The notes under the pieces are model-generated. The model was not told the DNA's origin. It saw only the letters and a list, made by a program, of their open reading frames with translations, and made no database searches. Position numbers and translations under genes: made by a program. Source: Verrucomicrobiaceae bacterium (GTDB taxonomy: Bacteria; Verrucomicrobiota; Verrucomicrobiia; Verrucomicrobiales; Verrucomicrobiaceae). Taken from it: 50,856 nt of DNA. Positions 1-7,512 of this stretch are shown in pieces. Every line of letters begins with the position of its first letter. The stretch's first letter is position 1. The stretch covers positions 1-50,856 of the forward strand of contig JAEUHK010000070.1 in assembly GCA_016795465.1 (NCBI GenBank), given 5' to 3'.

Positions 1-210
1 CCCCTCTCCTCCAGCGCTTTCTCCACCTATGGCGAAGCCGGCCCCGGCCGCTTCATCACCATCTGGGTCAAGCCTGGCGAGCATGTTTTCATGACCATCT
101 GCGGTCTTCGCATGGACACCTCCGGCCAGATCACTGGCGAAGGCCCCCGCTGGCGCACCAAGAACCGCAGCTATGCTGGCTTCACCCCCCGTCATCCTGC
201 TGGCTTCTAA
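1..210 (+). CDS. C-terminal fragment of an unidentified protein
   Basis: An open frame runs in from the left edge and ends with TAA at 208-210, leaving 69 codons. The visible peptide is rich in Gly, Arg and aromatic residues, includes FITIWVKPGEHVFMTICGLR, and ends in RHPAGF. GC-rich third positions match the neighbouring genes, so it reads as coding. I do not recognise a family, and no domain can be named from this fragment. The start and most of the gene lie outside the window. About 126 bp with no clear feature separate it from the next small ORF. Confidence 0.5.
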   Translation, partial: PLSSSAFSTYGEAGPGRFITIWVKPGEHVFMTICGLRMDTSGQITGEGPRWRTKNRSYAGFTPRHPAGF

Positions 211-336
211 TTCTCATTTTTGTGACTCGATTCTCACTCTCGAAAACAAGCCGCCCAACAAACCTGCGAATCAAATCCTCTCAAAACCCCGAAAACCCCG
301 CTTTTCACTCCCAAACCTCTCACGCCTGACACAACC

Positions 337-558
337 ATGAACGCCTTCACCTCCTCCCACTCCCCCTCTGCCACCTCCGCCGCTGATATGACCCTCGGCT
401 GGAACGCCATGCCCGCCTACGGCGAGATCATGCAGGAACTCCGCGGGCTGGATTACATGGACATGCCCGCACCCAAGGCTCCCGCCGCCAAGACCAACCT
501 CTTCCTCGAGTCCTTCTGGTCCTCCATCCGTAACAACCTCCTCGCCATGGCAGCGTGA
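337..558 (+). CDS. Small hypothetical protein (73 aa)
   Basis: ATG-started frame of 73 residues, Ser/Ala-rich at the N-terminus with an amphipathic C-terminal part (LFLESFWSSIRNNLLAMAA). No signal peptide or recognised domain is visible. Support for it being real is indirect: codon third positions are strongly GC-biased, it sits between an upstream stop at 210 and a strong hairpin terminator at 591-624 in the same direction, and no longer alternative frame fits better. No clear Shine-Dalgarno is seen before the ATG. Function unknown. Confidence 0.45.
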   Translation: MNAFTSSHSPSATSAADMTLGWNAMPAYGEIMQELRGLDYMDMPAPKAPAAKTNLFLESFWSSIRNNLLAMAA

Positions 559-586
559 GCCACATGTATCCGGCGCATGCAGGCAC

Positions 587-624
587 AAAAAAGCCCGGAA
601 CATCTCCTGTCCGGGCTTCTTTAT
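587..624. terminator. Bidirectional rho-independent terminator
   Basis: Perfect 9-bp stem AAGCCCGGA (591-599) / TCCGGGCTT (610-618) with a 10-nt loop. A-rich bases lie on the left (587-592) and a T-rich tract on the right (to 624). It can terminate the 73-aa gene on the plus strand and the mreBCD-mrdA-rng operon, whose last stop is at 641, on the minus strand. Confidence 0.8.
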
Positions 625-640
625 TAAATGGACCCTTTGA

Positions 641-2224
641 TCAGTTTTTGATCTCCTCGCCGCTCTGGGCGTTCGCGAGCGTGAAGGTCTCGCGGTGGTA
701 GGTGGGATCAGTGCGGAAGGTAAGACGAGCACCGTATTTACGCTCGAGGGCCACAAGGTGCTCACCGTCCTCGGTCTTGAGCCGCTGCATGACATCTGGG
801 TGGACCACAACGAGGACACTGCGATCATTCTCAGGCAGGCGACCGAGCACGGCGCTGAGGCGGCGCTGAAGCTCCACGGACATGGTGATGGGTGTTTTGA
901 CCTGGCCGTGGCCTTTGCAATACGGGCAGGGTTCGTAAATCGTGGTGCCGAGGGACTCGTTGAGGCGCTGGCGAGTCATTTCCATGAGGCCGAAGGGGCT
1001 GATCTGTGTGACCTGGGTCTTCGCCTTGTCGCGCTTCAGGTGCTGCAGCATGGCTTTGTAAACGGCCTGCTGGTCCTTGCGGTGCTTCATGTCGATGAAA
1101 TCGACAACGATGAGGCCACCCATGTTTCGGAGACGGAGCTGGCGGGCGACTTCGGCGGCGGCTTCGAGGTTGGTTTCGGTGAGGAGCTTGTCCTGATCCT
1201 TCTGGCCTTTGTTGCGGCCGGTGTTGACGTCGATGGCGACGAGGGCCTCGGTTTGATCGATGACGATGTAGCCGCCGCAAGGCAGCCAGACCTGTCGGTA
1301 GAAGGCGTTGTCGATCTGCTTCTGGATGCCGTAGTGCTCAAAGAGCGCGGTCTGGCCCTGGTAGTAGTTGATGCGGCGTTTTGCACGCTTGGAGATCTGC
1401 GTGGCGAGCTTTTGCATGCGCTCCACGGTGGCCTGGTCATCGCAGGCCACCTCGTCGATGTCCTCGGTGAGGAAATCGCGCACGGTGCGCTCGACGAGAT
1501 CGGGCTCCTGAAGGCAGCAAACGGGTGCTGGCTGGCTGTCACGCACGGCGACGGTGTCGTTCCACTGCTCGATGAGGATGTTCAGATCGCGAATGATGTG
1601 GCGGGCGCGTTTGCCCATGGCCTCGGTGCGGAGGATGACGCCCATGCCTTCCGGAAGGTCGATCTCTTCGAGGATCTTGCGCAGGCGGGCGCGTTCCTTC
1701 GGGTCTTCAATCTTGCGCGAGATGCCACAAGTGTCGTTGAGCGGCATCAAAACGAGCAGGCGACCGGCGAGCGAGATGTTCGTGGTGACACGAGGGCCTT
1801 TGTTTCCCACGGGGCCTTTGGTGACCTGCACCATGATTTCGGAGCCGACGGGATACAAGGTGGGGATGTCCTTGGATTCGATGCGCTTTTTCTTCTTCGC
1901 ACCGCGGCGATTGACCTCCTCCATGCCTTCGAGAGCAGCCGGAATAGCGTCCCAGAAGTGAAGGAAGGCATTCTTGTCGAGGCCGATGTCGATGAACATG
2001 GCCTTGAGGCCCTGCTCGATGTTGCGGATGCGGCCTTTGAAGACGCTGTTGATGATGCTGGAGGTGCCGACGCGCTCGATGTTGTATTCTTCGACGACGC
2101 CGTTGTCGAGGAGGGCGACGCGGTTCTCCAGTTTCTCGCAGTTGATGACGAGGCGGACGCCGGTCTTGATGTCTTTTTTACCCGTGAGGAGCTCGCGAAT
2201 GCGCTGAATGAAAGTAAGGGCCAT
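641..2224 (-). CDS. rng: Ribonuclease G/E
   Basis: 527-aa member of the RNase E/G family of endoribonucleases (mRNA decay, 5S/16S rRNA processing). An S1-like RNA-binding segment occupies roughly residues 40-150, interrupted by a Lys-rich insertion (KKKKR near 110). The catalytic metal-binding aspartates lie in IDVNTG (Asp332) and VVDFIDM (Asp375, Asp378). The Zn-link CPYC is at 433-436. The length fits RNase G or a short RNase E without the degradosome scaffold tail. It is the last gene of the cell-shape operon, 45 bp after mrdA; E. coli also keeps rng downstream of mreBCD, which supports rng over rne. ATG start at 2224; the stop lies just before the shared terminator. Confidence 0.9.
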   Translation of the reverse strand: MALTFIQRIRELLTGKKDIKTGVRLVINCEKLENRVALLDNGVVEEYNIERVGTSSIINSVFKGRIRNIEQGLKAMFIDIGLDKNAFLHFWDAIPAALEGMEEVNRRGAKKKKRIESKDIPTLYPVGSEIMVQVTKGPVGNKGPRVTTNISLAGRLLVLMPLNDTCGISRKIEDPKERARLRKILEEIDLPEGMGVILRTEAMGKRARHIIRDLNILIEQWNDTVAVRDSQPAPVCCLQEPDLVERTVRDFLTEDIDEVACDDQATVERMQKLATQISKRAKRRINYYQGQTALFEHYGIQKQIDNAFYRQVWLPCGGYIVIDQTEALVAIDVNTGRNKGQKDQDKLLTETNLEAAAEVARQLRLRNMGGLIVVDFIDMKHRKDQQAVYKAMLQHLKRDKAKTQVTQISPFGLMEMTRQRLNESLGTTIYEPCPYCKGHGQVKTPITMSVELQRRLSAVLGRLPENDRSVLVVVHPDVMQRLKTEDGEHLVALERKYGARLTFRTDPTYHRETFTLANAQSGEEIKN

Positions 2225-2269
2225 GGTGTGGTGATGGGGAGGCTGTTGGAATGAGGGTGCGGGTGCTCT

Positions 2270-4561
2270 TCAACGATTGAAGAACCTGCGGAAAAGACCG
2301 CCACCAGAAGGGGCGGGTTGAGGTTGGGATGCGCCTCCCCGGCTGAAGATTCCAGTCCGGCTCACTGGCACGGCCTTGGGAACATTCTGGCTGGAGCTGG
2401 CGTTGCCGGATCCTGAGGAGCCGGACTGTCGGTTGATGTTCGGACGGGCGCTTTTGCGCGGGGCCGGTTCATCGTTCGACTCGCGCACTGGCGCACCCGC
2501 GCCGGTGTCGCCGTCGTCATCCGTGCCCGGTGCCACAGGCACCGCCGCATCGGCGTATTCGACAGAGGGAATGTGACGGAAATGCCCTTCCGCAGGCGGC
2601 ATCGGATCGACGGCGAGCTGGAAGGTGTTGTTGTCGATGGCGAGGGACTGCTCGAGCACGCGACGGGCTACCGGAGCGGCGCAGCCACCGCCTGATTTGC
2701 CATTCTGAACGAGAACCGCGCAAGCAAAACGTGGATTTTCATAGGGCGCGAAGCTGATGAACCAAGTGTGATTGTCATCCACCTTCACGTTGCGCTCATC
2801 GCGACGCCAGTTTTGCGCTGTGCCGGTCTTGCCGGCCACTTCGATGCCGGGAATGCGGGCGGACTTGCCGGTGCCGCCGGGGTCGTTCACGACCTTCCAC
2901 ATGCCTTTGCGGATCACTTCGATCTCGACAGGCTTCACCTTCGTCGAAAGGTCCGCACGGATGCTGGGCTGGTTTTCGAGCACCACCTTGTCGCCATCCA
3001 TGACACGCTTCAAAAGATGCGGTTTCCACGATTTGCCGCCATTGGCTACCGTGGCCGTCACGGAGGCCATTTGCAGCGGCGTGGCCAGCACGCTGCCTTG
3101 GCCGATGGACACGTTCGCAGTGTAGCCATCGCTCCAGCGCTCGTTGGGGCTGTTCGCACGCAGCCATTCGGGGTTCGGCAGGATGCCGCCGCTTTCGTCA
3201 TCAAGCTCGACGCCGGTTTTCTCACCCACACCGAGCATGCGGCCGATTTCCGTGATGCGGCTGATCTTCGCGTCGTTGCCGTAGCGGTAGAAGAAGCAGT
3301 TGCAGGACTTCATGATGGCATCACTGAGACGCAGCGTGCCGTGGGAGCCTCCGCTCTGGCGCTGAATCCAGCATTGCATGCTGTTTGTGCCGTAAGTAAC
3401 AGCGCCGGAGCAGTTGTAAGCGTTCATCTGGATGCCCGCGAGGCAGCCGGCAAAGGAGATGGGGATCTTGAAGGTCGAACCAGGAGTGAAACCGCGAACG
3501 GCGCGGTTCATGAGCGGGTTGGTCTTGTTCTCTGTGAGCGCATCCCAGTCGGCCTGACTGATGCTGGGAATGAATTTATTGGGGTCATAGGAAGGCACCG
3601 AGGCCATGGCCAGCACCTCGCCGCTCGTCACCTCGATCAGCACTACGGCTCCGCGGCCCACCTTGGCGTCCCTCAGGGCTTTTTCAGCCACCACCTGCAT
3701 ACGGGCGTCGAGCGTCAGATAGACATCGTTGCCCTTGTGCGGCGGTTCGTAGCTCTTTTCACCCACCATGCGGCCGCGGCGGTCTTTTTGCATCGTGCGC
3801 ACGCCGGGCTTGCCGCGAAGGTGATCGTCAAAGCTCTTCTCTACACCGGCCACGCCATACTCATCGGGAACGAAGTAATTCCAGCCCTTGCGATCCTCGG
3901 CGGAGGAACGCTGGTCATCGGGAAGACTGACGTAACCGAGAATGTGGCACGCGAGAGATCCTTTGGGATACACCCGTGAGGCACGCTCATCGACGGAGAC
4001 GCCGGGAAGTCCCAGGTTGTGCTCCGCGATCTGGCTGAACTCGGCGAACGTGAGATTATCCCGATACACCCATGGCACGGCAGCGCCGAACGTGCGGAAA
4101 TGCACGCGCATCCCCTCGCTCTCCGCCTCGCGGTCGGCCTCGGTGGCATACTTGCGCTCCACACCGAGGCGCTGGAGATGAGGCTCGATGATCTCGCCGA
4201 AGATCTTCACGATGTCCGTCTCCTGAACCTCACGGGTGATCTTGTTGCTGTCCGGCTTCATGAACACACGCTTTGGCGTGTTGCCGTTGTTGCTGCGTTT
4301 GTATTCATCCACCACTTCCGCGAGGTTCACACGCACCTCGAAGGTGGCCTTGTTTGCGGCGAGAGTGATGCCGTTGCGGTCCTTGATCTCGCCACGCGGC
4401 CCGGGAATGCGGGCGCGTTCCTCCTTGGCCCCCGGGATCATCTTGGCGAACTCCTCCTTCCGCATGATCTGCAGCGACCACAGACGATACGACAGCAACG
4501 CGAACCCGCCGAGCACGGCGAGCGCGAAGAGGTAGAGGCGGAAGCGGTATTTAACGACCAT
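2270..4561 (-). CDS. mrdA: Peptidoglycan D,D-transpeptidase, PBP2 type (elongasome)
   Basis: Class B penicillin-binding protein of about 763 aa that cross-links peptidoglycan during side-wall growth. It has one N-terminal membrane anchor (about residues 8-30), a PBP dimerisation/pedestal domain, and a transpeptidase domain with the three active-site motifs: STFK (Ser362, Lys365), SCN (419-421) and KTG (578-580). The last 110 residues or so are a low-complexity Pro/Ser/Gly/Arg tail, longer than in E. coli PBP2. ATG at 4561 is chosen; an in-frame TTG lies one codon upstream. The start overlaps the end of mreD, which suggests translational coupling. Position in the mre operon argues for MrdA rather than FtsI. 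Confidence 0.9.
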   Translation of the reverse strand: MVVKYRFRLYLFALAVLGGFALLSYRLWSLQIMRKEEFAKMIPGAKEERARIPGPRGEIKDRNGITLAANKATFEVRVNLAEVVDEYKRSNNGNTPKRVFMKPDSNKITREVQETDIVKIFGEIIEPHLQRLGVERKYATEADREAESEGMRVHFRTFGAAVPWVYRDNLTFAEFSQIAEHNLGLPGVSVDERASRVYPKGSLACHILGYVSLPDDQRSSAEDRKGWNYFVPDEYGVAGVEKSFDDHLRGKPGVRTMQKDRRGRMVGEKSYEPPHKGNDVYLTLDARMQVVAEKALRDAKVGRGAVVLIEVTSGEVLAMASVPSYDPNKFIPSISQADWDALTENKTNPLMNRAVRGFTPGSTFKIPISFAGCLAGIQMNAYNCSGAVTYGTNSMQCWIQRQSGGSHGTLRLSDAIMKSCNCFFYRYGNDAKISRITEIGRMLGVGEKTGVELDDESGGILPNPEWLRANSPNERWSDGYTANVSIGQGSVLATPLQMASVTATVANGGKSWKPHLLKRVMDGDKVVLENQPSIRADLSTKVKPVEIEVIRKGMWKVVNDPGGTGKSARIPGIEVAGKTGTAQNWRRDERNVKVDDNHTWFISFAPYENPRFACAVLVQNGKSGGGCAAPVARRVLEQSLAIDNNTFQLAVDPMPPAEGHFRHIPSVEYADAAVPVAPGTDDDGDTGAGAPVRESNDEPAPRKSARPNINRQSGSSGSGNASSSQNVPKAVPVSRTGIFSRGGASQPQPAPSGGGLFRRFFNR

Positions 4562-5162
4562 CAAATCGGTATCTCAGGCCTTCGTATTTGATTTCATAGC
4601 TCGACAGGCTGGCCAGCGAGTAGAGCAGAAGGAAAATGAGCGGCGCGGCAAGCATCGCAAGCATGGTGTCCGTGCCCATCTTGATCCACACCAAGGGCTG
4701 GAACTCCAAACTGCCGCGCAGGAAGGTCATCACGATGTATTGCAGCAGCAGCCAGGAAAAGGTCACCGCCCCCACCATGAGCACCGGAAGCTCCAGGCGG
4801 CCTCGTTTGAACAAAGGTCGGATGCCTTGCATCAGCGTGCCGAGCATGCCGAAGATCGCGATGGAAAGACCGAACGGCAGCGCCATCGAGGCGGAGAACT
4901 CCGCGCCACTGTCCTCGCCGAACACATCAAGGCCGCCGCTCATCGCCTCGCTCACACCCGGCAGATGCCGGGCATCCCACAGGAAGCCCGTGCAGAAGGC
5001 GAGCACTAGCATCACCGGGAAAGGCACCGCCACCGAGGCGGCGAAGAAGAACACCGCCGGCAGGAAGAGCGTGGCAAACTGGGCGATCTCCAAGCCGGGA
5101 ATGAACTCCTGAACCAGAAAGCTCAGCAGCAGCAGGATGAAAACGATGGGGTGAAAGAGCAT
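4551..5162 (-). CDS. mreD: Rod shape-determining membrane protein MreD
   Basis: 203-aa, strongly hydrophobic protein with about five to six predicted membrane segments. MreD sequences are poorly conserved; the assignment rests on hydropathy, size (slightly longer than the usual ~160-170 aa) and position between mreC (5-bp gap) and mrdA (overlapping). MreD would link MreC, RodA and MrdA in the inner membrane. The stop codon falls inside the first codons of mrdA, so the two are probably translationally coupled. Confidence 0.8.
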   Translation of the reverse strand: MLFHPIVFILLLLSFLVQEFIPGLEIAQFATLFLPAVFFFAASVAVPFPVMLVLAFCTGFLWDARHLPGVSEAMSGGLDVFGEDSGAEFSASMALPFGLSIAIFGMLGTLMQGIRPLFKRGRLELPVLMVGAVTFSWLLLQYIVMTFLRGSLEFQPLVWIKMGTDTMLAMLAAPLIFLLLYSLASLSSYEIKYEGLRYRFDGR

Positions 5163-5167
5163 GCGCT

Positions 5168-6031
5168 TCAGGGATTGGGTTTCACCGGTATCGCGACCGG
5201 CACTTGCGGCGCCGGTTCAGGCGCGGCCACACTTTGCATCTCGATCACAAACACATGCTCGATGGTGGAGAAATCAACCGCGGGCTCGATGATGGCTTCG
5301 CCGGTGATCTCCTTGTTCTCGAAACGCTTCACGCGGCCAAGCAGCAGGTCTTTGGGAAACACACCGCCTTCACCGGTCGAATACACGCTGGTCCCGGCAT
5401 TGATGGTCGCGTTCAGGCTGAGGAAGCGCAGGCGCAGGTCAGGCTTGATATCGAGGGCCGCACGCTCGCCCGAGAGGATCCCCTGCTCCAACGTGCCCTC
5501 AATGCGAGCGGAGACGCGGCAGAGCTCGTCGGTGAGAAGAATCACCTTGGCCATGTTGGCCGATAGCGTGGACGTCTTGCCCACCAGCCCCACCGATGTG
5601 ATCACCGGGCTGTCGGTGCCGATGCCATCGAGCGAGCCTTTGTCGATGATCAGGCTGTTCCACCAAGTGCTCGCATTGCGCCGGATGACCTTCGCCGCGG
5701 TCATCTTGAAAGGTGAAGACTGCTTGAACTCGATCAATTGACGAAGCTTCGAGTTTTCCTCGATGATCTGATTATACTTCTGCTGAATGATGCGCAGGCG
5801 TTCCACCTGCACGCGAAGGTCGTCATTGTCCCGTTTGATCGCCTTGGGGTCGATGGGCGGTGCCATCACATTGCTGGCGGCTTGCTCGATGGCCGCGCTC
5901 GAATGAATGAAGGGCGAGAAAAGGCCCAGCACCTTGCCCTGGATCTCGCGAGTCGTGGGCGTGTCCAGCGTGAAGATGGACACGAGCCCTGCGATGAAAA
6001 TCAGGAGCGCGATGAGATTGAGTTTCTTCAT
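5168..6031 (-). CDS. mreC: Rod shape-determining protein MreC
   Basis: About 287 aa: an N-terminal membrane anchor (MKKLNLIALLIFIAG), a coiled coil near residues 65-105 (RVQVERLRIIQQKYNQ), then the beta-barrel MreC domain with the characteristic VIRRNASTWWNSLIIDKGS segment, and a Pro-rich tail. MreC is the periplasmic scaffold joining MreB/MreD to the PBP. I chose ATG 6031 because it directly precedes the anchor; a GTG at 6058 would add nine residues. It follows mreB after an 80-bp spacer with hairpins, and mreD begins 5 bp later. Confidence 0.9.
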   Translation of the reverse strand: MKKLNLIALLIFIAGLVSIFTLDTPTTREIQGKVLGLFSPFIHSSAAIEQAASNVMAPPIDPKAIKRDNDDLRVQVERLRIIQQKYNQIIEENSKLRQLIEFKQSSPFKMTAAKVIRRNASTWWNSLIIDKGSLDGIGTDSPVITSVGLVGKTSTLSANMAKVILLTDELCRVSARIEGTLEQGILSGERAALDIKPDLRLRFLSLNATINAGTSVYSTGEGGVFPKDLLLGRVKRFENKEITGEAIIEPAVDFSTIEHVFVIEMQSVAAPEPAPQVPVAIPVKPNP

Positions 6032-6066
6032 GGCCTGGTTGGAGTTGGCGTGACGCACTTGTCAGG

Positions 6067-6104
6067 CTGATGCCTCGCATCAGCGGCAGCCGCGTCACGC
6101 GGCC
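6067..6104 (-). repeat. Two hairpins in the mreB-mreC spacer
   Basis: Perfect stem CTGATGC (6067-6073) / GCATCAG (6077-6083) with a 3-nt loop, followed by GCCGCG (6089-6094) / CGCGGC (6098-6103) with loop TCA. Neither has a T-tract on either strand, so they look like RNA-processing or attenuation structures rather than terminators. They sit exactly between mreB and mreC, where a drop in expression after mreB would make sense. Confidence 0.5.
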
Positions 6105-6111
6105 TGTGTGA

Positions 6112-7143
6112 TCAAACTTCAGTCGTGCTGACCTTGCGAAGGAACTCCAGCTCGTTGAGCACGCGGCCAGCACCTTCACCAACAGCACTCAGCGGATCCT
6201 CCGCCACATGCACCGGCAGCGCGGTTTCTTCCTGCAGCAGCTTGTCGAGGCCGCGCAGCAAGGCACCACCACCGGCGAGCATGATGCCGCGGTCCACAAG
6301 GTCCGCAGAAAGCTCCGGCGGGCAGCGTTCGAGCGTCGTGCGCACCGCGTCGATGATCGCATTGAGCGGCTCGAGCATGGCTTCACGCACTTCCTGGCTC
6401 GTGATGGTAATGGTCTTTGGAAGACCGGCCACCATGTCGCGTCCTTTCACTTCCATCGTTGTTTCCTTGCCAAGCGGGAAAGCAGAACCAACGCGCAGCT
6501 TGATCTCTTCAGCCGTGCGCTCGCCGATCATGAGATTGTAGGCACGTTTCATGTAATTGATGATCGACTCGTCGAGCTCATCACCTGCCACACGAACGCT
6601 GCGGCTGTAAACAATGCCGGATAGCGAGATGATCGCCACCTCTGTGGTGCCACCACCGATGTCCACAATCATGTTGCCAGCAGCTTCTTGAACCGGAAGG
6701 CCCACGCCGATCGCAGCAGCCATGGGCTCTTCAATAAGATACACTTCACGAGCACCTGCTTGCTCCGCACTTTCCTTCACCGCACGTTTTTCGACTTCGG
6801 TGATGCCAGAAGGGACCGCGACAACGACACGAGGCCCGCGCATCGGACGACGGCCACCTTGCACTTTACGAATGAAGTGACGCAGCATGGCCTCCGTGAC
6901 GCGGAAGTCGGCGATCACACCATCCTTCAATGGACGAATGGCCGTGATGCCACCGGGCGTGCGGCCCAGCATCCGTTTGGCATCATCACCCACCGCAACC
7001 ACTTCATTGGAGCCGGATTTAACCGCCACCACTGAGGGCTCGCGAAGGACGATGCCGTGATCTTTTACATAAACGAGAGTGTTTGCTGTGCCGAGATCGA
7101 TACCGATGTCGTTAGCTACGAATCCAAAAAGTTTGCCGAACAT
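6112..7143 (-). CDS. mreB: Rod shape-determining protein MreB (bacterial actin)
   Basis: 343 aa, the standard MreB length. The N-terminus has the amphipathic, Phe-rich membrane-binding start (MFGKLFGFV), then phosphate-1 loop DIGIDLGTANTLVYVK, phosphate-2 region VDIGGGTTEV and adenosine loop MLAGGGALLRGL. It polymerises on ATP and positions the elongasome. It is the first gene of the mreB-mreC-mreD-mrdA-rng operon, with a long A/T-rich leader upstream that suggests the main promoter lies there. Confidence 0.97.
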   Translation of the reverse strand: MFGKLFGFVANDIGIDLGTANTLVYVKDHGIVLREPSVVAVKSGSNEVVAVGDDAKRMLGRTPGGITAIRPLKDGVIADFRVTEAMLRHFIRKVQGGRRPMRGPRVVVAVPSGITEVEKRAVKESAEQAGAREVYLIEEPMAAAIGVGLPVQEAAGNMIVDIGGGTTEVAIISLSGIVYSRSVRVAGDELDESIINYMKRAYNLMIGERTAEEIKLRVGSAFPLGKETTMEVKGRDMVAGLPKTITITSQEVREAMLEPLNAIIDAVRTTLERCPPELSADLVDRGIMLAGGGALLRGLDKLLQEETALPVHVAEDPLSAVGEGAGRVLNELEFLRKVSTTEV

Positions 7144-7447
7144 TTGAAAATTGATTTAAGAATGAAGAAAAGAAGTGAGAAAAAGTCGCAGAACTGAAGA
7201 ACGGCAGGCGGAGACTCTTTCCAGCTTTTTTAAGAATCACGAAAAGCCGAGCCGCATACAGAATTCAGGCCGCTGAAAGTAAAAGCGCCTGAAAGAGCGT
7301 CAAGAGAGACTTTCTCCCCTTCCAAGACCGGATTTGGCCTCTTTTCCGGCTCTCTGGCCCTCTTTTCAACCTCGGCCCCTGGCCGAAAAGATACTCTTTT
7401 GCCATCTTCCGCCCACCCCCGAGCCCCATTTCATCACTTATCTTTCG
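7144..7447 (-). promoter_or_regulatory. Leader/promoter region of the mre operon
   Basis: About 300 bp without a convincing gene between mreB and the amt terminator. On the minus strand the part next to mreB is T/A-rich, as in a leader. A possible -35 TTGACG is at 7298-7303, but no good -10 follows at 17 bp, so I do not call a promoter exactly. Further upstream the motif AAAAGAG (minus strand) occurs three times, at 7339-7345, 7360-7366 and 7394-7400, the first two 21 bp apart, with an intervening GGCC-rich inverted repeat. Confidence 0.35.
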
Positions 7448-7483
7448 GAAAAAAACCGGGCTGGCAATCAAGCCAGCCCGGTT
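7448..7483 (-). terminator. Rho-independent terminator of amt
   Basis: 12-bp perfect stem AACCGGGCTGGC (7454-7465) / GCCAGCCCGGTT (7472-7483), 6-nt loop AATCAA, followed on the minus strand by a run of seven T (complement of 7449-7455). It lies 30 bp past the amt stop codon. Confidence 0.9.
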
Positions 7484-7512
7484 GCGAATTTCATGCGGAT
7501 GCCGACAAGCGA

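Noticed and set aside
695..2254. Long open frame (519 codons) on the plus strand opposite rng
   Set aside because: It is the antisense shadow of the GC-rich rng gene; the composition is Asp/Val/Leu/Ala-rich with no motif, while rng on the other strand has full catalytic motifs.
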